NCBI GenBank assembly: GCA_035690725.1
Contig: DASSKF010000128.1
Span: forward strand, 1-44,708
Reading direction: 5' to 3'
Source of the DNA: DASSKF01 sp035690725
GTDB taxonomy: Bacteria > Actinomycetota > Actinomycetes > Actinomycetales > Dermatophilaceae
Length of the DNA: 44,708 nucleotides
Translations under genes and position numbers: made by a program
Notes under the pieces: generated by a model
Seen by the model: only the letters and a program-made list of their open reading frames with translations
The model's database searches: none
Told to the model about the DNA's origin: nothing
Shown here: positions 31,929 through 40,163 of the stretch, one piece after another
Layout of the letters: every line of letters begins with the position of its first letter
Position numbering within the stretch: position 1 is the first letter of the stretch

Positions 31929-33383
31929 TCACGAGCCCTCGATGTTGGCCATCACGTGCTTGATGCGCGTGTAGTCCTCGAAGCCGTACATCGACAGGTC
32001 CTTGCCGTAGCCGGAGTGCTTGAACCCGCCGTGCGGCATCTCGGCGACGAGCGGGATGTGCGTGTTGATCCACACGCACCCGAAGTCGAGGGCGCTGGAC
32101 ATCCGCATGGCCCGGCCGAAGTCCTTGGTCCAGACGCTGCTCGCGAGGCCGTAGGGCACGCCGTTGGCCCACGCCAGCGCCTGCGCCTCGTCGGTGAACT
32201 GCTGCACGGTGATCACCGGGCCGAAGATCTCGTTCTGGACGGCCTCGTCGTCCTGGCGCAGTCCGGACACCACGGTGGGCTCCAGGTAGTAGCCGTCGCC
32301 GAGCTCGACGGCCCGGTGCCCGCCGGCGCCGAGCCGCGCGTGGTCGGGCAGGCGCGACAGGAACCCCTCGACGCGCTCGAGCTGGGAGGCGTTGTTGACC
32401 GGCCCCAGGAGGGCGTCCTCGTCGTCGGGCCGGCCGACCTTGGCGTTCGACCCGGCGAACTCCGAGAGGGCGGCCGCGAAGTCGTCGTGGATCCGCGGAC
32501 CGGCCAGCACCCGGGTCGCCGCGGTGCAGTCCTGGCCGGCGTTGAAGTAGCCCGCCGTGGCGATCGCCTCCACGGCCTCCTCCAGGTCGGCGTCGTCGAA
32601 GACGACGACGGGCGCCTTGCCGCCGAGCTCCAGGTGCACCCGCTTCACGTCCGGCGCCGCCGCCTCGGCGACCTGCACGCCGGCGCGCACCGAGCCGGTG
32701 ATCGCCACCATCGCCGGGGTGGGGTGCTCGACCAGCGCCCGGCCGGTGTCGCGGCCCCCCGTGACGACGTTGAACGTGCCCGGAGGGAGGAACTCCGCCG
32801 CGATCTCCGCGAGCCGCAGGGTGGTCTCCGGCGTCGTCTCGCTGGGCTTCAGCACGACGGTGTTGCCTGCGGCCAGCGCCGGGGCGATCTTCCAGACGGC
32901 CATCATCATCGGGTAGTTCCACGGCGTCACCTGACCCACCACGCCGATGGGCTCCCTGCGGATCCACGAGGTGTGACCGCGCATGTACTCCCCCGCTGCC
33001 CGGCCCTCCAGGATCCGCGCGGCTCCGGCGAAGAAGCGCAGCTGGTCCAGCAGCATCGGGATCTCCTCGGCCGTCGTCAGCGCCCGCGGCTTGCCGGTGT
33101 TCTCCGACTCCAGCGCCACCAGCTCGTCGGCGCGCGACTCCACGGCGTCGGCGAACTTCAGCAGTGCCGCCTGCCGCTCGGCGGGGGTCGTCCGCCCCCA
33201 CACCCCGAAGGCGGACTCGGCTGCCCGGTATGCCCGGTCGACGTCGGCTCGCGACGACACGGGCGCCTCCGCCACGACCCGTGCGGTCGACGGGTTCACG
33301 ACGTTGCTGGTCACCCCGGACTCGGGGTCGACGTACTCTCCGCCCACGAAGTTGCGCAGGGTCCTCGGGCTCGCGTTGCTCAT
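31929..33383 (-). CDS. patD: gamma-aminobutyraldehyde dehydrogenase-like ALDH
   Basis: A 484-aa aldehyde dehydrogenase. Catalytic Cys286 is in NAGQDCTAAT and Glu252 in HLELGGKAP; the coenzyme loop VTPWNYPMMMAVWKIAPAL near 152-170 is the form typical of PatD/aminobutyraldehyde dehydrogenases. It should oxidise 4-aminobutanal, from putrescine breakdown, to GABA. It is the last gene of the pot polyamine-uptake operon (35 nt after potC), which supports the substrate. Start ATG at 33383 with GAGAAGGA upstream. Confidence 0.85.
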   Translation of the reverse strand: MSNASPRTLRNFVGGEYVDPESGVTSNVVNPSTARVVAEAPVSSRADVDRAYRAAESAFGVWGRTTPAERQAALLKFADAVESRADELVALESENTGKPRALTTAEEIPMLLDQLRFFAGAARILEGRAAGEYMRGHTSWIRREPIGVVGQVTPWNYPMMMAVWKIAPALAAGNTVVLKPSETTPETTLRLAEIAAEFLPPGTFNVVTGGRDTGRALVEHPTPAMVAITGSVRAGVQVAEAAAPDVKRVHLELGGKAPVVVFDDADLEEAVEAIATAGYFNAGQDCTAATRVLAGPRIHDDFAAALSEFAGSNAKVGRPDDEDALLGPVNNASQLERVEGFLSRLPDHARLGAGGHRAVELGDGYYLEPTVVSGLRQDDEAVQNEIFGPVITVQQFTDEAQALAWANGVPYGLASSVWTKDFGRAMRMSSALDFGCVWINTHIPLVAEMPHGGFKHSGYGKDLSMYGFEDYTRIKHVMANIEGS

Positions 33384-33418
33384 CGTCCTTCTCCTTCGCT
33401 GTCCTGGATGGTGGGGTC

Positions 33419-34210
33419 TCAACGGATGCCGGCGCGGCTCATCAGCCGGGATGACGCCGTCACCGGGATGATGGTGACGAGCAGCACGACGAAGATCACC
33501 ACGTTGACCTCCGGCAGGCGCTGTCCCAGCCGGATCGCCCCGAAGATCCACAGCGGCAGGGTGTTCTGCGCGCCGGCGGTGAAGGTCGTGACGATGATCT
33601 CGTCGAAGGAGAGCGCGAACGCCAGCAGGCCGGCCGACACCAGTGCGGTGCTCAACGTGGGCAGCGTGATCCGGCAGAAGGTCTGGAACGGGGTCGCCCC
33701 GAGGTCCATCGACGCCTCGATCAGCGACCCCGACACCTGGCGCATCCGGGCGATGACGTTGTTGTAGACGACCACGACGCAGAAGGTCGCGTGCCCGATG
33801 ATGATGGTCGTCAGGGACAGCCCGATTCCCGCGAACCGGAACGCGGAGTTCAGGGCGATGCCGGTGATGATCCCCGGGAGCGCCAGCGGCAGCACCAGCA
33901 TGAACGAGATCGTCTCGCGTCCGAAGAACCGGAACTTGTGCACACCGAAGGCGGCGAGGGACCCGAGCACCAGGGCGATGGCCGTCGCGACGACGCCCGC
34001 CTTGACCGACAGCCACAGTGCCGTGCGCACCTCCTGGTCGTGCCAGGCGAGCGAGAACCACTTGGTGCTGAACCCGGCGATCGGCCACGACTGCACGTTG
34101 GAGCTGTTGAACGCGTAGACCAGCACGATGATGATCGGGACGAACAGGAACACCAGGACCAGCGCGACCCACAGCCGGATGAGGACCTGGACGACGGGCG
34201 ACGTCCTCAT
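33419..34210 (-). CDS. potC: spermidine/putrescine-type ABC permease
   Basis: A 263-aa inner-membrane permease with about six helices and the binding-protein-dependent transport signature EASMDLGATPFQTFCRITLP (EAA loop), which contacts the ATPase. The order after potB and similarity to PotC (FNSSNVQSWPIAGFSTKWF, then DEIIVTTFT near 210) support the name. ATG at 34210 overlaps the potB stop (ATGA); a much longer frame continues through potB and is not used. Confidence 0.85.
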   Translation of the reverse strand: MRTSPVVQVLIRLWVALVLVFLFVPIIIVLVYAFNSSNVQSWPIAGFSTKWFSLAWHDQEVRTALWLSVKAGVVATAIALVLGSLAAFGVHKFRFFGRETISFMLVLPLALPGIITGIALNSAFRFAGIGLSLTTIIIGHATFCVVVVYNNVIARMRQVSGSLIEASMDLGATPFQTFCRITLPTLSTALVSAGLLAFALSFDEIIVTTFTAGAQNTLPLWIFGAIRLGQRLPEVNVVIFVVLLVTIIPVTASSRLMSRAGIR

Positions 34211-35100
34211 GACACGTCCTCGAAGGCCCCGAGCGCCCGTGCGCCGGTGAGGTAGACCAGCATGATCACGATCGGCACGACGGCGAGCGCCGCCGCGAAG
34301 GGCAGGTTGCCGGCGACGCCGATGTTGGAGTAGATGACGTTGCCGATGAAGCTGGACCCGGTGCCGCCGACCAGGATCGGGGTGACGAAGTCGCCGAGGG
34401 TGAGCGAGAACGTGAAGATCGAGCCGGCGGCGATGCCGGGCAGGGCGAGCGGCAGGGTCACCTGCCGCAGCGTCCTGGGACCGTGCGCGCCGAGGTCGGC
34501 CGACGCCTCCAGGTAGGAGTCGGGAATCCGCTCGAGTGCGCTGAAGATCGGCGTGATCATGAACGGCAGCCAGATGTAGCTGAACACGATCCACATCGCG
34601 GTGTTGGTGTACCCGATCTCGACCGGGCCGAGACCGACCTTGCTCGTGGCCCAGCTCAGCGCGCCGCCCTTCTGCAGGATCACGATCCAGGCGTAGACCC
34701 GGGCGATGTAGCTGGCCCACAGGGGCAGCACGGTGAGGGTGAAGAGGATGCCCCGCGTCCGTGCGGACGCGATCCGTGCCATGAAGTAGGCGATCGGGAA
34801 GGCCAGGACGACGTCGGTGACGGTCACGAGCGCTGCCATCAGCACCGTGCGGCCGATGATCGTGAGGTAGGTCCCGGTGAAGATCTGGCGGAAGTTGTCC
34901 AGGGACCAGGTGCGCACCAGCTCGTTGGTGAGCGGGTTGGTCGTCCAGAACGCGGTGATCAGCATGACCACGAGGGAGATCAGGTAGATCACCAGGAACC
35001 ACAGCAGCGGTGGCGACAGCGTGAGGGCGCCGCGCAGCCAGGGGCGGCGCCACAGGGACGCCAGCACCCGGCTGCGCGGCTTGGCGGAGACCGTCGTCAT
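34207..35100 (-). CDS. potB: spermidine/putrescine-type ABC permease
   Basis: A 297-aa permease with about six helices; the EAA loop is EASADLGAHGPRTLRQVTLP near residues 199-218, and GDFVTPILVGG near 240 is typical of PotB. It pairs with PotC to form the membrane channel for polyamines delivered by the lipoprotein PotD. ATG at 35100, 3 nt after the potD stop; 3' end overlaps potC. Confidence 0.85.
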   Translation of the reverse strand: MTTVSAKPRSRVLASLWRRPWLRGALTLSPPLLWFLVIYLISLVVMLITAFWTTNPLTNELVRTWSLDNFRQIFTGTYLTIIGRTVLMAALVTVTDVVLAFPIAYFMARIASARTRGILFTLTVLPLWASYIARVYAWIVILQKGGALSWATSKVGLGPVEIGYTNTAMWIVFSYIWLPFMITPIFSALERIPDSYLEASADLGAHGPRTLRQVTLPLALPGIAAGSIFTFSLTLGDFVTPILVGGTGSSFIGNVIYSNIGVAGNLPFAAALAVVPIVIMLVYLTGARALGAFEDVS

Positions 35101-35103
35101 GGA

Positions 35104-36327
35104 TCAGCCGGTGATCTGCGTCCAGGCCGCCTGCCACTTCGCGAACGGCACGCAGTCGTTCGAGCCGTCACCACACTGCTGGAGGGGCGTCTTCCAGAAC
35201 TTGATGGTCTCGAAATAGGACTCCGGCTCGTTGGCGTGGTACTGCGCGCAGCTGCCCTTGGCGATCTTGTCCATCTCGTCGCAGGCCAGCTTGTTCGCCG
35301 GGGTCTCGCCGAAGTAGACGGCCTGCTGCGCCTGGACCTTGGGCGTCGTCGTCCACTTCATCCACTCGTAGGCGCAGTTCGGGTGCGGCGCCTTCGACGC
35401 CAGCATCCACGTGTCCGCCCAGCCGGTGGCCCCCTCCTTGGGAATCGTGTCGTCGACCGGCGCCTTCGCGTCCTGCAGCGTGTTGGTCGCGTACGGCCAG
35501 GCGGCCCCGACCACGGTGGCCCCGCTCTGGAAGAGGCTGATCTCCTGGGACGCCAGGTCCCAGTACTTCTTGATCAGCGGTCGCTGGCTCTCCAGCAGCT
35601 TGACGGCGGCGTCGAACTGCTCCTGGGTGAGCTCGTACGGGTCCGTGATGTCCAGGTCCGGCTTGGACGTGGACAGGTAGAGGGCGGCGTCGGCAATCTG
35701 GATGGGGTTGTTCGGGACGGTGACCCGGCCCTTGTACTTCTGGTCGTAGAGCACCGACCAGGAGTCGGGCGCGGTCGACACCTTCTCGGTGTTGTACAGC
35801 AGCACGTTGGGACCGAACTCGTAGCTGATCCCGTAGTGCTTGCCGTCGATCGTGTTGAAGTCCGGTGACTGGAGGAACCCCTGCAGGTTCTTCCAGTCCG
35901 GGAGGAGCTTGACGTTGACCGGCCGCACGTCCCCGCTGTAGATCAGCCGGAGCCCGGCGTCGCCGGAGGCGGAGACCATGTCGTACTCGCCGCCACCGCC
36001 GTCCTTCATGAGGGAGACCATCTCGCTGGAGGAGCCGGCATACTTCGCGTGCACCTGGCACCCGGTGCGCTTCTCGAAGGGCTTGACCCACTCCGGCTGG
36101 GCGTAGCCCTCCCACGCGATGATGTTGAGGGTGCCCTCCCCCTCGCCGATTGTGCTCGGCAGCTTGGCGTCCGCCATCGGCGCCGTGAGGCCGGAGGGTC
36201 CGGCGCCGGGCGTGCCGGAGCCGGAGGCAGCGCCGTCCGACCCACCCGACCCGGATCCGCAGCCGGCGAGGGCGAGGGACAGCGTGAGCGCGCTCGCGAA
36301 CGCGAGCGACTTGCGGTGTACGGTCAT
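35104..36327 (-). CDS. potD: polyamine-binding lipoprotein
   Basis: A 407-aa extracellular substrate-binding protein. The signal peptide ends in lipobox LALAGC with lipidated Cys23, followed by a Gly/Ser-rich linker to about residue 60 and then a PotD/PotF-type fold (TLNIIAWEGYAQPEWV, YDMVSASGDAG, SYEFGPNVLLYN, ATVVGAAWPY). Captures polyamine for the PotABC transporter. Overlaps the potA stop by 4 nt (ATGA). Exact ligand (putrescine, spermidine or other amine) not certain. Confidence 0.85.
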   Translation of the reverse strand: MTVHRKSLAFASALTLSLALAGCGSGSGGSDGAASGSGTPGAGPSGLTAPMADAKLPSTIGEGEGTLNIIAWEGYAQPEWVKPFEKRTGCQVHAKYAGSSSEMVSLMKDGGGGEYDMVSASGDAGLRLIYSGDVRPVNVKLLPDWKNLQGFLQSPDFNTIDGKHYGISYEFGPNVLLYNTEKVSTAPDSWSVLYDQKYKGRVTVPNNPIQIADAALYLSTSKPDLDITDPYELTQEQFDAAVKLLESQRPLIKKYWDLASQEISLFQSGATVVGAAWPYATNTLQDAKAPVDDTIPKEGATGWADTWMLASKAPHPNCAYEWMKWTTTPKVQAQQAVYFGETPANKLACDEMDKIAKGSCAQYHANEPESYFETIKFWKTPLQQCGDGSNDCVPFAKWQAAWTQITG

Positions 36328-37403
36328 TCGGCTTCCTCCTGGCGGGTGGGCTCATCCATTCGTTGCGAGTGGTCGGGGTCCCAGGTGATGGTCACGCGGT
36401 CACCGAGGGAGGCGAGGCTGGTGGTGGCACTGCGCTGCTCGTTCTGGCGGGCGACATTGACCCGCTCACCGCCCTCGAGGCGGACGATCCACCGGGTCAC
36501 CATCCCGAGGTAGACCACCTCCTCCACCGTCCCCACGGCGGAGATCCCCCGCGACGGAGAGGCCACCGCCCCGGCAGGCGACATGGTGATGCGCTCCGGC
36601 CGCACGGCATACACCTCGCCGTCATGGCGGAGCCGGTTGGAGACGCCGATGAAGTCCGCGACGTAGGAGCTGGTGGGCGCCTCGTAGATCTCGACCGGCG
36701 TGCCGACCTGCTGGATGCGGCCGTCGCGGAACACCGCGATCCGGTCACTCATCGTGAGCGCCTCCTCCTGGTCGTGCGTGACGTAGATGAAGGTGATGCC
36801 GGCGTCCCGCTGGATCCGCTTGAGCTCCAGCTGCATCTCCTGCCGGAGCTTCAGGTCGAGCGCGCCGAGCGGCTCGTCCAGCAGGAGCACCGTCGGCCGG
36901 TTGACCAGCGCGCGGGCGAGCGCCACCCGCTGGCGCTGTCCCCCGGACAGCTGGCGCGGCGCCCGGCCCGCCTGCTGCGCCAGCCCGACCATGTCGAGGG
37001 CCCGGTGCGCGCGCTCCTTGCGCTCCCTGGCCGGCACCTTCTTGACGCGCAGGCCGTACTCGACGTTGCGCAGGACGGTCATGTGCGGGAACAGCGCGTA
37101 GTCCTGGAAGACCGTGTTCACGTCGCGGTCGTACGGGGGCGTCCGCGTCACGTCCACACCGTGCAGCTCGACGTGGCCGGCGTCGGCGGCCTCGAACCCG
37201 GCGATCACCCGGAGCATGGTCGTCTTCCCGGATCCGGACGGCCCGAGCATGGTGAAGAACTCCCCGGAGGCGATCTCGAGGTCCACACCGTCCACGGCAT
37301 GTGTGTCGCCGTAGTACTTGTGCAGGCCGGTCAGCCGGATCGCCACGTTGCCCGTGCCGCCGGGCAGTCGCTCGGCCACACGTCCGTCGGTGTCAGTCGT
37401 CAT
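36324..37403 (-). CDS. potA: polyamine ABC transporter ATPase
   Basis: A 359-aa importer ATPase. Walker A GPSGSGKTT near 54-62, signature LSGGQRQRVALARAL near 152-166, Walker B LLLDEPLGALD near 173-183, H-loop VTHDQEEA, and a C-terminal TOBE regulatory domain from about residue 280 (EVYAVRPERITM). First gene of potA-potD-potB-potC-patD. A predicted promoter with an overlapping operator lies 35 nt upstream of the ATG at 37403. Confidence 0.9.
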   Translation of the reverse strand: MTTDTDGRVAERLPGGTGNVAIRLTGLHKYYGDTHAVDGVDLEIASGEFFTMLGPSGSGKTTMLRVIAGFEAADAGHVELHGVDVTRTPPYDRDVNTVFQDYALFPHMTVLRNVEYGLRVKKVPARERKERAHRALDMVGLAQQAGRAPRQLSGGQRQRVALARALVNRPTVLLLDEPLGALDLKLRQEMQLELKRIQRDAGITFIYVTHDQEEALTMSDRIAVFRDGRIQQVGTPVEIYEAPTSSYVADFIGVSNRLRHDGEVYAVRPERITMSPAGAVASPSRGISAVGTVEEVVYLGMVTRWIVRLEGGERVNVARQNEQRSATTSLASLGDRVTITWDPDHSQRMDEPTRQEEAE

Positions 37404-37437
37404 CCACCACTCCTGCGGGCTCGGAAGATGGCTCGCA

Positions 37438-37457
37438 AACCTATTACTTCATAGGTT
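37438..37457. promoter_or_regulatory. GntR-type operator palindrome
   Basis: AACCTAT-TACTTC-ATAGGTT, perfect 7-nt arms, in an AT-rich patch that stands out from the surrounding DNA. It overlaps the -10 and spacer of the leftward pot promoter and is 66 nt before the regulator ATG. Most likely bound by the divergent GntR/FCD protein. Confidence 0.7.
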
Positions 37458-37466
37458 ATTGGTCAA
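37438..37466 (-). promoter_or_regulatory. sigma-70-type promoter of the pot operon
   Basis: On the minus strand, -35 TTGACC (plus positions 37461-37466) and -10 TAGGTT (37438-37443) with 17-nt spacing, giving a start about 25-30 nt before the potA ATG. The -10 lies inside the operator palindrome. Confidence 0.6.
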
Positions 37467-37522
37467 TGGTCTACAGTGGGGCGTTCTTCCCGACGAGGAT
37501 CGGCCGGCAACTGGAGGCGCGG

Positions 37523-38293
37523 ATGATGCTCCCTCGGCTCTCGCAGGTGGGTCGGGCGGCGGTGTTCGCACCTCTGGACCAGTTCAGCCGGCCCGAGCTC
37601 GTCGCCCGGTCGCTCGGCGACGCGATCGCGCTCGGCCTGCTGCCCGATGCCGAGCAGCTCCCACCCGAGGCGGACCTGGCGGAGCGGTTCCGGGTCTCCC
37701 CCACGACCATCCGGCACGCGTTGAGCCTGTTGCGCCACCGCGGCCTGGTGCAGACCCGGCGGGGGCGGCACGGCGGCAGCTTCGTGACCGCGCCGTCGGA
37801 CCCCGCCCGACGGGTCCTCGAGGTGCGGCTGCAGGAGGCCAGCGCGGCCGACATCCGCGACCTGGGTGACCACTACGCGGCCATCGGGGCCAAGGCCGCG
37901 GCCCTGGCGGCCGAGCGCGCCGACGCCGAGGACGTCGCCCGGATCCGTCGCGCCGCGGACGCGGTCTCCCGGGCGTCGAACGCGCGCGAGCGCCGCCGCA
38001 GTGAGGGCATCTTCCACATCGAGGTCGCGGCCGCGGCCCAGTCCGTCCGCCTCACCCGAGAGGAGATCGCCTTGCAGCGCGAGATCGCCCCGCTGATCTG
38101 GCTCCCCACGAAGGACGAGCCTGCCGTGTCGGAGGTGGTCGCCGAGCACGAGGCCATCGCGGCGGCGATCGCCGACGAGAAGCCCGCCGAAGCGAGCCTC
38201 ATCTGTGAGCAACACGTGCACGACGCGGTCCAGTCGGTGCTACGACTGCAACGAGAGCTGAAGCAGGGCGCACAGACGAGGGCGACGCCGTGA
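37523..38293 (+). CDS. GntR-family regulator with FCD ligand domain
   Basis: A 256-aa FadR-like regulator. The winged helix is near residues 45-90 (LPPEADLAERFRVSPTTIRH, GLVQTRRGRHGG). The C-terminal all-helical FCD domain keeps metal/ligand His residues in GIFHIEVAAAAQ, VAEHEAIAAAI and ICEQHVHDAV. I chose the ATG at 37523 because GGAGG lies 6 nt upstream; the longer frame would run back through the operator and into antisense potA. Divergent from potA and overlapping the Cache-domain gene (4 nt). Likely polyamine-responsive repressor of pot-patD. Confidence 0.85.
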   Translation: MMLPRLSQVGRAAVFAPLDQFSRPELVARSLGDAIALGLLPDAEQLPPEADLAERFRVSPTTIRHALSLLRHRGLVQTRRGRHGGSFVTAPSDPARRVLEVRLQEASAADIRDLGDHYAAIGAKAAALAAERADAEDVARIRRAADAVSRASNARERRRSEGIFHIEVAAAAQSVRLTREEIALQREIAPLIWLPTKDEPAVSEVVAEHEAIAAAIADEKPAEASLICEQHVHDAVQSVLRLQRELKQGAQTRATP

Positions 38294-39060
38294 CGAGACA
38301 CCTCAGCCAGGTCGTGCAGCAGGTCGAGGACGTGCTCGAGGGGGTGTTCACCTCGGTCGAGAAGCTGGCCACTGCCACGCAGGACCTGTTCGACGGCGAC
38401 AGGCGGCCCTCGACCGCCGACCTGGAGGTCATCGACCCCGTGGCCAAGGCGGCCCTCGGACGCGAGGACGGCCTGGTCGTCGGTGCCGGGTACGTCGCCG
38501 CCGAGGGCGCGCTGGGCGACACCTGCTACTGGCTGCAGTGGTGGTCGGACTACGAGACGCCCCGCACATGGGTTCCGCAGCGGCTGCTGGTCCAGGTGGA
38601 TCCGGGCAGCGAGAGCTTCAACGACTACACCACCCTGCCGTGGTTCTCGGCACCGCGTGCGGACGGACGCCGCCATGTGACCGGCCCCTACGTGGACTTC
38701 CTCTGCACCGACGAGTACACCCTGACCTTCACCATCCCGATCAGCGGACCCTCCGGCTTCGCCGGGATCGTCGGCGCTGACGTGTATGCCCGGGTGATGG
38801 AGTCGGTCGTCGCGCCCATCCTCGCGGGCATCGAGGGTCCCTCCGCCCTGCTCAATGCCGCGGGTCGCGTGGTCGCCTCCAGCCGCTCGACCTGCACGAC
38901 CGGGGACATGGTGCGCCATCGTGCGGTGACGGCGGAGCTTGCCGAGGCCGCGGCGGACGGGCGCGGGAGCGCGGAGCCGCACTCGATCGAGGGTGGCGAG
39001 GTCTGCCCGTGTGCCGGCACCGGGCTGGCGGTGGTCACGGGGACCACCGTCGCCGCCTGA
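38290..39060 (+). CDS. Cache-domain protein without membrane segments
   Basis: A 256-aa protein with a Cache/PDC-type sensing domain: PRADGRRHVTGPYVDFLCTDEYTL is split here as an upper WFSAPR region near 118 and the GPYVDFLCTDEYTLTFTIPI strand pair near 132-151, then GFAGIVGADVYAR. Cache domains usually sit outside the cell in receptors, but no signal peptide or membrane helix is visible, so this one is cytosolic. The N-terminal helix (HLSQVVQQVEDVLEGVF) may mediate dimerisation. GTG at 38290 overlaps the GntR stop. It may bind an amine or carboxylate ligand for the regulator; this is inference. Confidence 0.7.
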   Translation: MTRHLSQVVQQVEDVLEGVFTSVEKLATATQDLFDGDRRPSTADLEVIDPVAKAALGREDGLVVGAGYVAAEGALGDTCYWLQWWSDYETPRTWVPQRLLVQVDPGSESFNDYTTLPWFSAPRADGRRHVTGPYVDFLCTDEYTLTFTIPISGPSGFAGIVGADVYARVMESVVAPILAGIEGPSALLNAAGRVVASSRSTCTTGDMVRHRAVTAELAEAAADGRGSAEPHSIEGGEVCPCAGTGLAVVTGTTVAA

Positions 39061-39082
39061 GGACGCCCCCGCGACCGCGTCC
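39061..39082. terminator. weak terminator hairpin
   Basis: GGACGC and GCGTCC arms with a 10-nt loop directly after the Cache-domain stop, in the 47-nt convergent gap before the tartrate dehydrogenase gene end. Confidence 0.4.
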
Positions 39083-39107
39083 CCGGACCGCTCCCCACCC
39101 GGCTGCC

Positions 39108-40163
39108 TCAGCCCGCCAGCGCATCGACGACGGCGTCGGCCACCTCCGTCGTCGTGGCCCGCCCGCCGAGGTCAGGGGTTCGCGGGCCACCCTGTCCGAG
39201 GACCGTGGCGATCGCGTCGATGATGGCTGTGCCCGCCCGGTCCTGGCCGAGGTGCTGCAACATGAGCGCGCCGCTCCAGATCTGCCCGATCGGGTTGGCG
39301 ATGCCCCGTCCGGCGATGTCGGGCGCGGACCCGTGCACCGGCTCGAACATCGACGGGTGCTCCTTGCCCGGGTCGAGGTTGGCAGACGGAGCGATCCCGA
39401 TGCTGCCGGCGACCGCGGCGCCGAGGTCGGACAGGATGTCGCCGAAGAGGTTGGAGGCCACGACGACGTCGAGGTCCTGCGGCCGTTGCACGAAGTGGGC
39501 CGCGAGCGCATCCACGTGCTGCTGGCCGACGTCCACGGCGGGGTACTCGTGGGCGACCTCTCGCACGATCTCGTCCCAGAACGGCATGGTGTGCACGATC
39601 CCGTTGGACTTGGTGGCCGACATGACCCGGCCCGACCGCTGCCCGGCGAGCTCGAAGGCATACCGCACCACGTCACGGACCCCGCGGCGGGTGAACACCG
39701 ACTCCTGGATCGCGATCTCGTCCTCGCGGCCCCGGTACATCCGGCCGCCGACCTCGGAGTACTCGCCCTCGTTGTTCTCCCGCACGACGACGAAGTCGAT
39801 ACCACCGTCGGTGTGCCGCAGGGGGCTGTCGATGCCCTCGAAGAGCCGGATCGGCCGGTGGTTGACGAACTGGCGGAACGCGCGCCGGATCGGGATCAGC
39901 AGGCCCCACAGCGACACGTGGTCCGGCACGCCCGGATAGCCCACCGCCCCCAGGAACACGGCGTCGTGCTCGGCGAGCCGGCTGAGGCCGTCCTCCGGCA
40001 TCATCGCGCCGGTTCGGGTGTAGTACTCACACCCCCAGTCGACGGCGTTCCACTCGAGCTGGAAGCCCCACCTCGTGGCCGCTGCCTCCAGCACCTGCTG
40101 TCCGGCGGGGAGGACCTCCCCGCCGATTCCGTCGCCGGGGATCGCGGCAATCGTGTATCTCAT
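39108..40163 (-). CDS. tartrate/D-malate dehydrogenase-type decarboxylating enzyme
   Basis: A 351-aa member of the isocitrate/isopropylmalate dehydrogenase family. CEYYTRTGAMMPEDGL near 45-60, GAVGYPGVPDHVSLWGLL near 72-89 and RENNEGEYSEVGGR near 128-141 are the pattern of tartrate dehydrogenase/decarboxylase and D-malate dehydrogenase (TtuC/DmlA). Metal-binding Asp residues lie in LFGDILSDLGA, with NAD loop HGSAPDIAG. Divalent-metal and NAD-dependent oxidation of tartrate or D-malate is expected. ATG at 40163 overlaps the ABC ATPase stop, so the enzyme is coupled to an uptake system. Confidence 0.85.
   Translation of the reverse strand: MRYTIAAIPGDGIGGEVLPAGQQVLEAAATRWGFQLEWNAVDWGCEYYTRTGAMMPEDGLSRLAEHDAVFLGAVGYPGVPDHVSLWGLLIPIRRAFRQFVNHRPIRLFEGIDSPLRHTDGGIDFVVVRENNEGEYSEVGGRMYRGREDEIAIQESVFTRRGVRDVVRYAFELAGQRSGRVMSATKSNGIVHTMPFWDEIVREVAHEYPAVDVGQQHVDALAAHFVQRPQDLDVVVASNLFGDILSDLGAAVAGSIGIAPSANLDPGKEHPSMFEPVHGSAPDIAGRGIANPIGQIWSGALMLQHLGQDRAGTAIIDAIATVLGQGGPRTPDLGGRATTTEVADAVVDALAG

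Noticed and set aside
33419..35137. A 572-codon leftward frame covering potC and potB
   Set aside because: potB is read in another frame with clear permease motifs and an ATGA junction to potC; the extension is a shadow.
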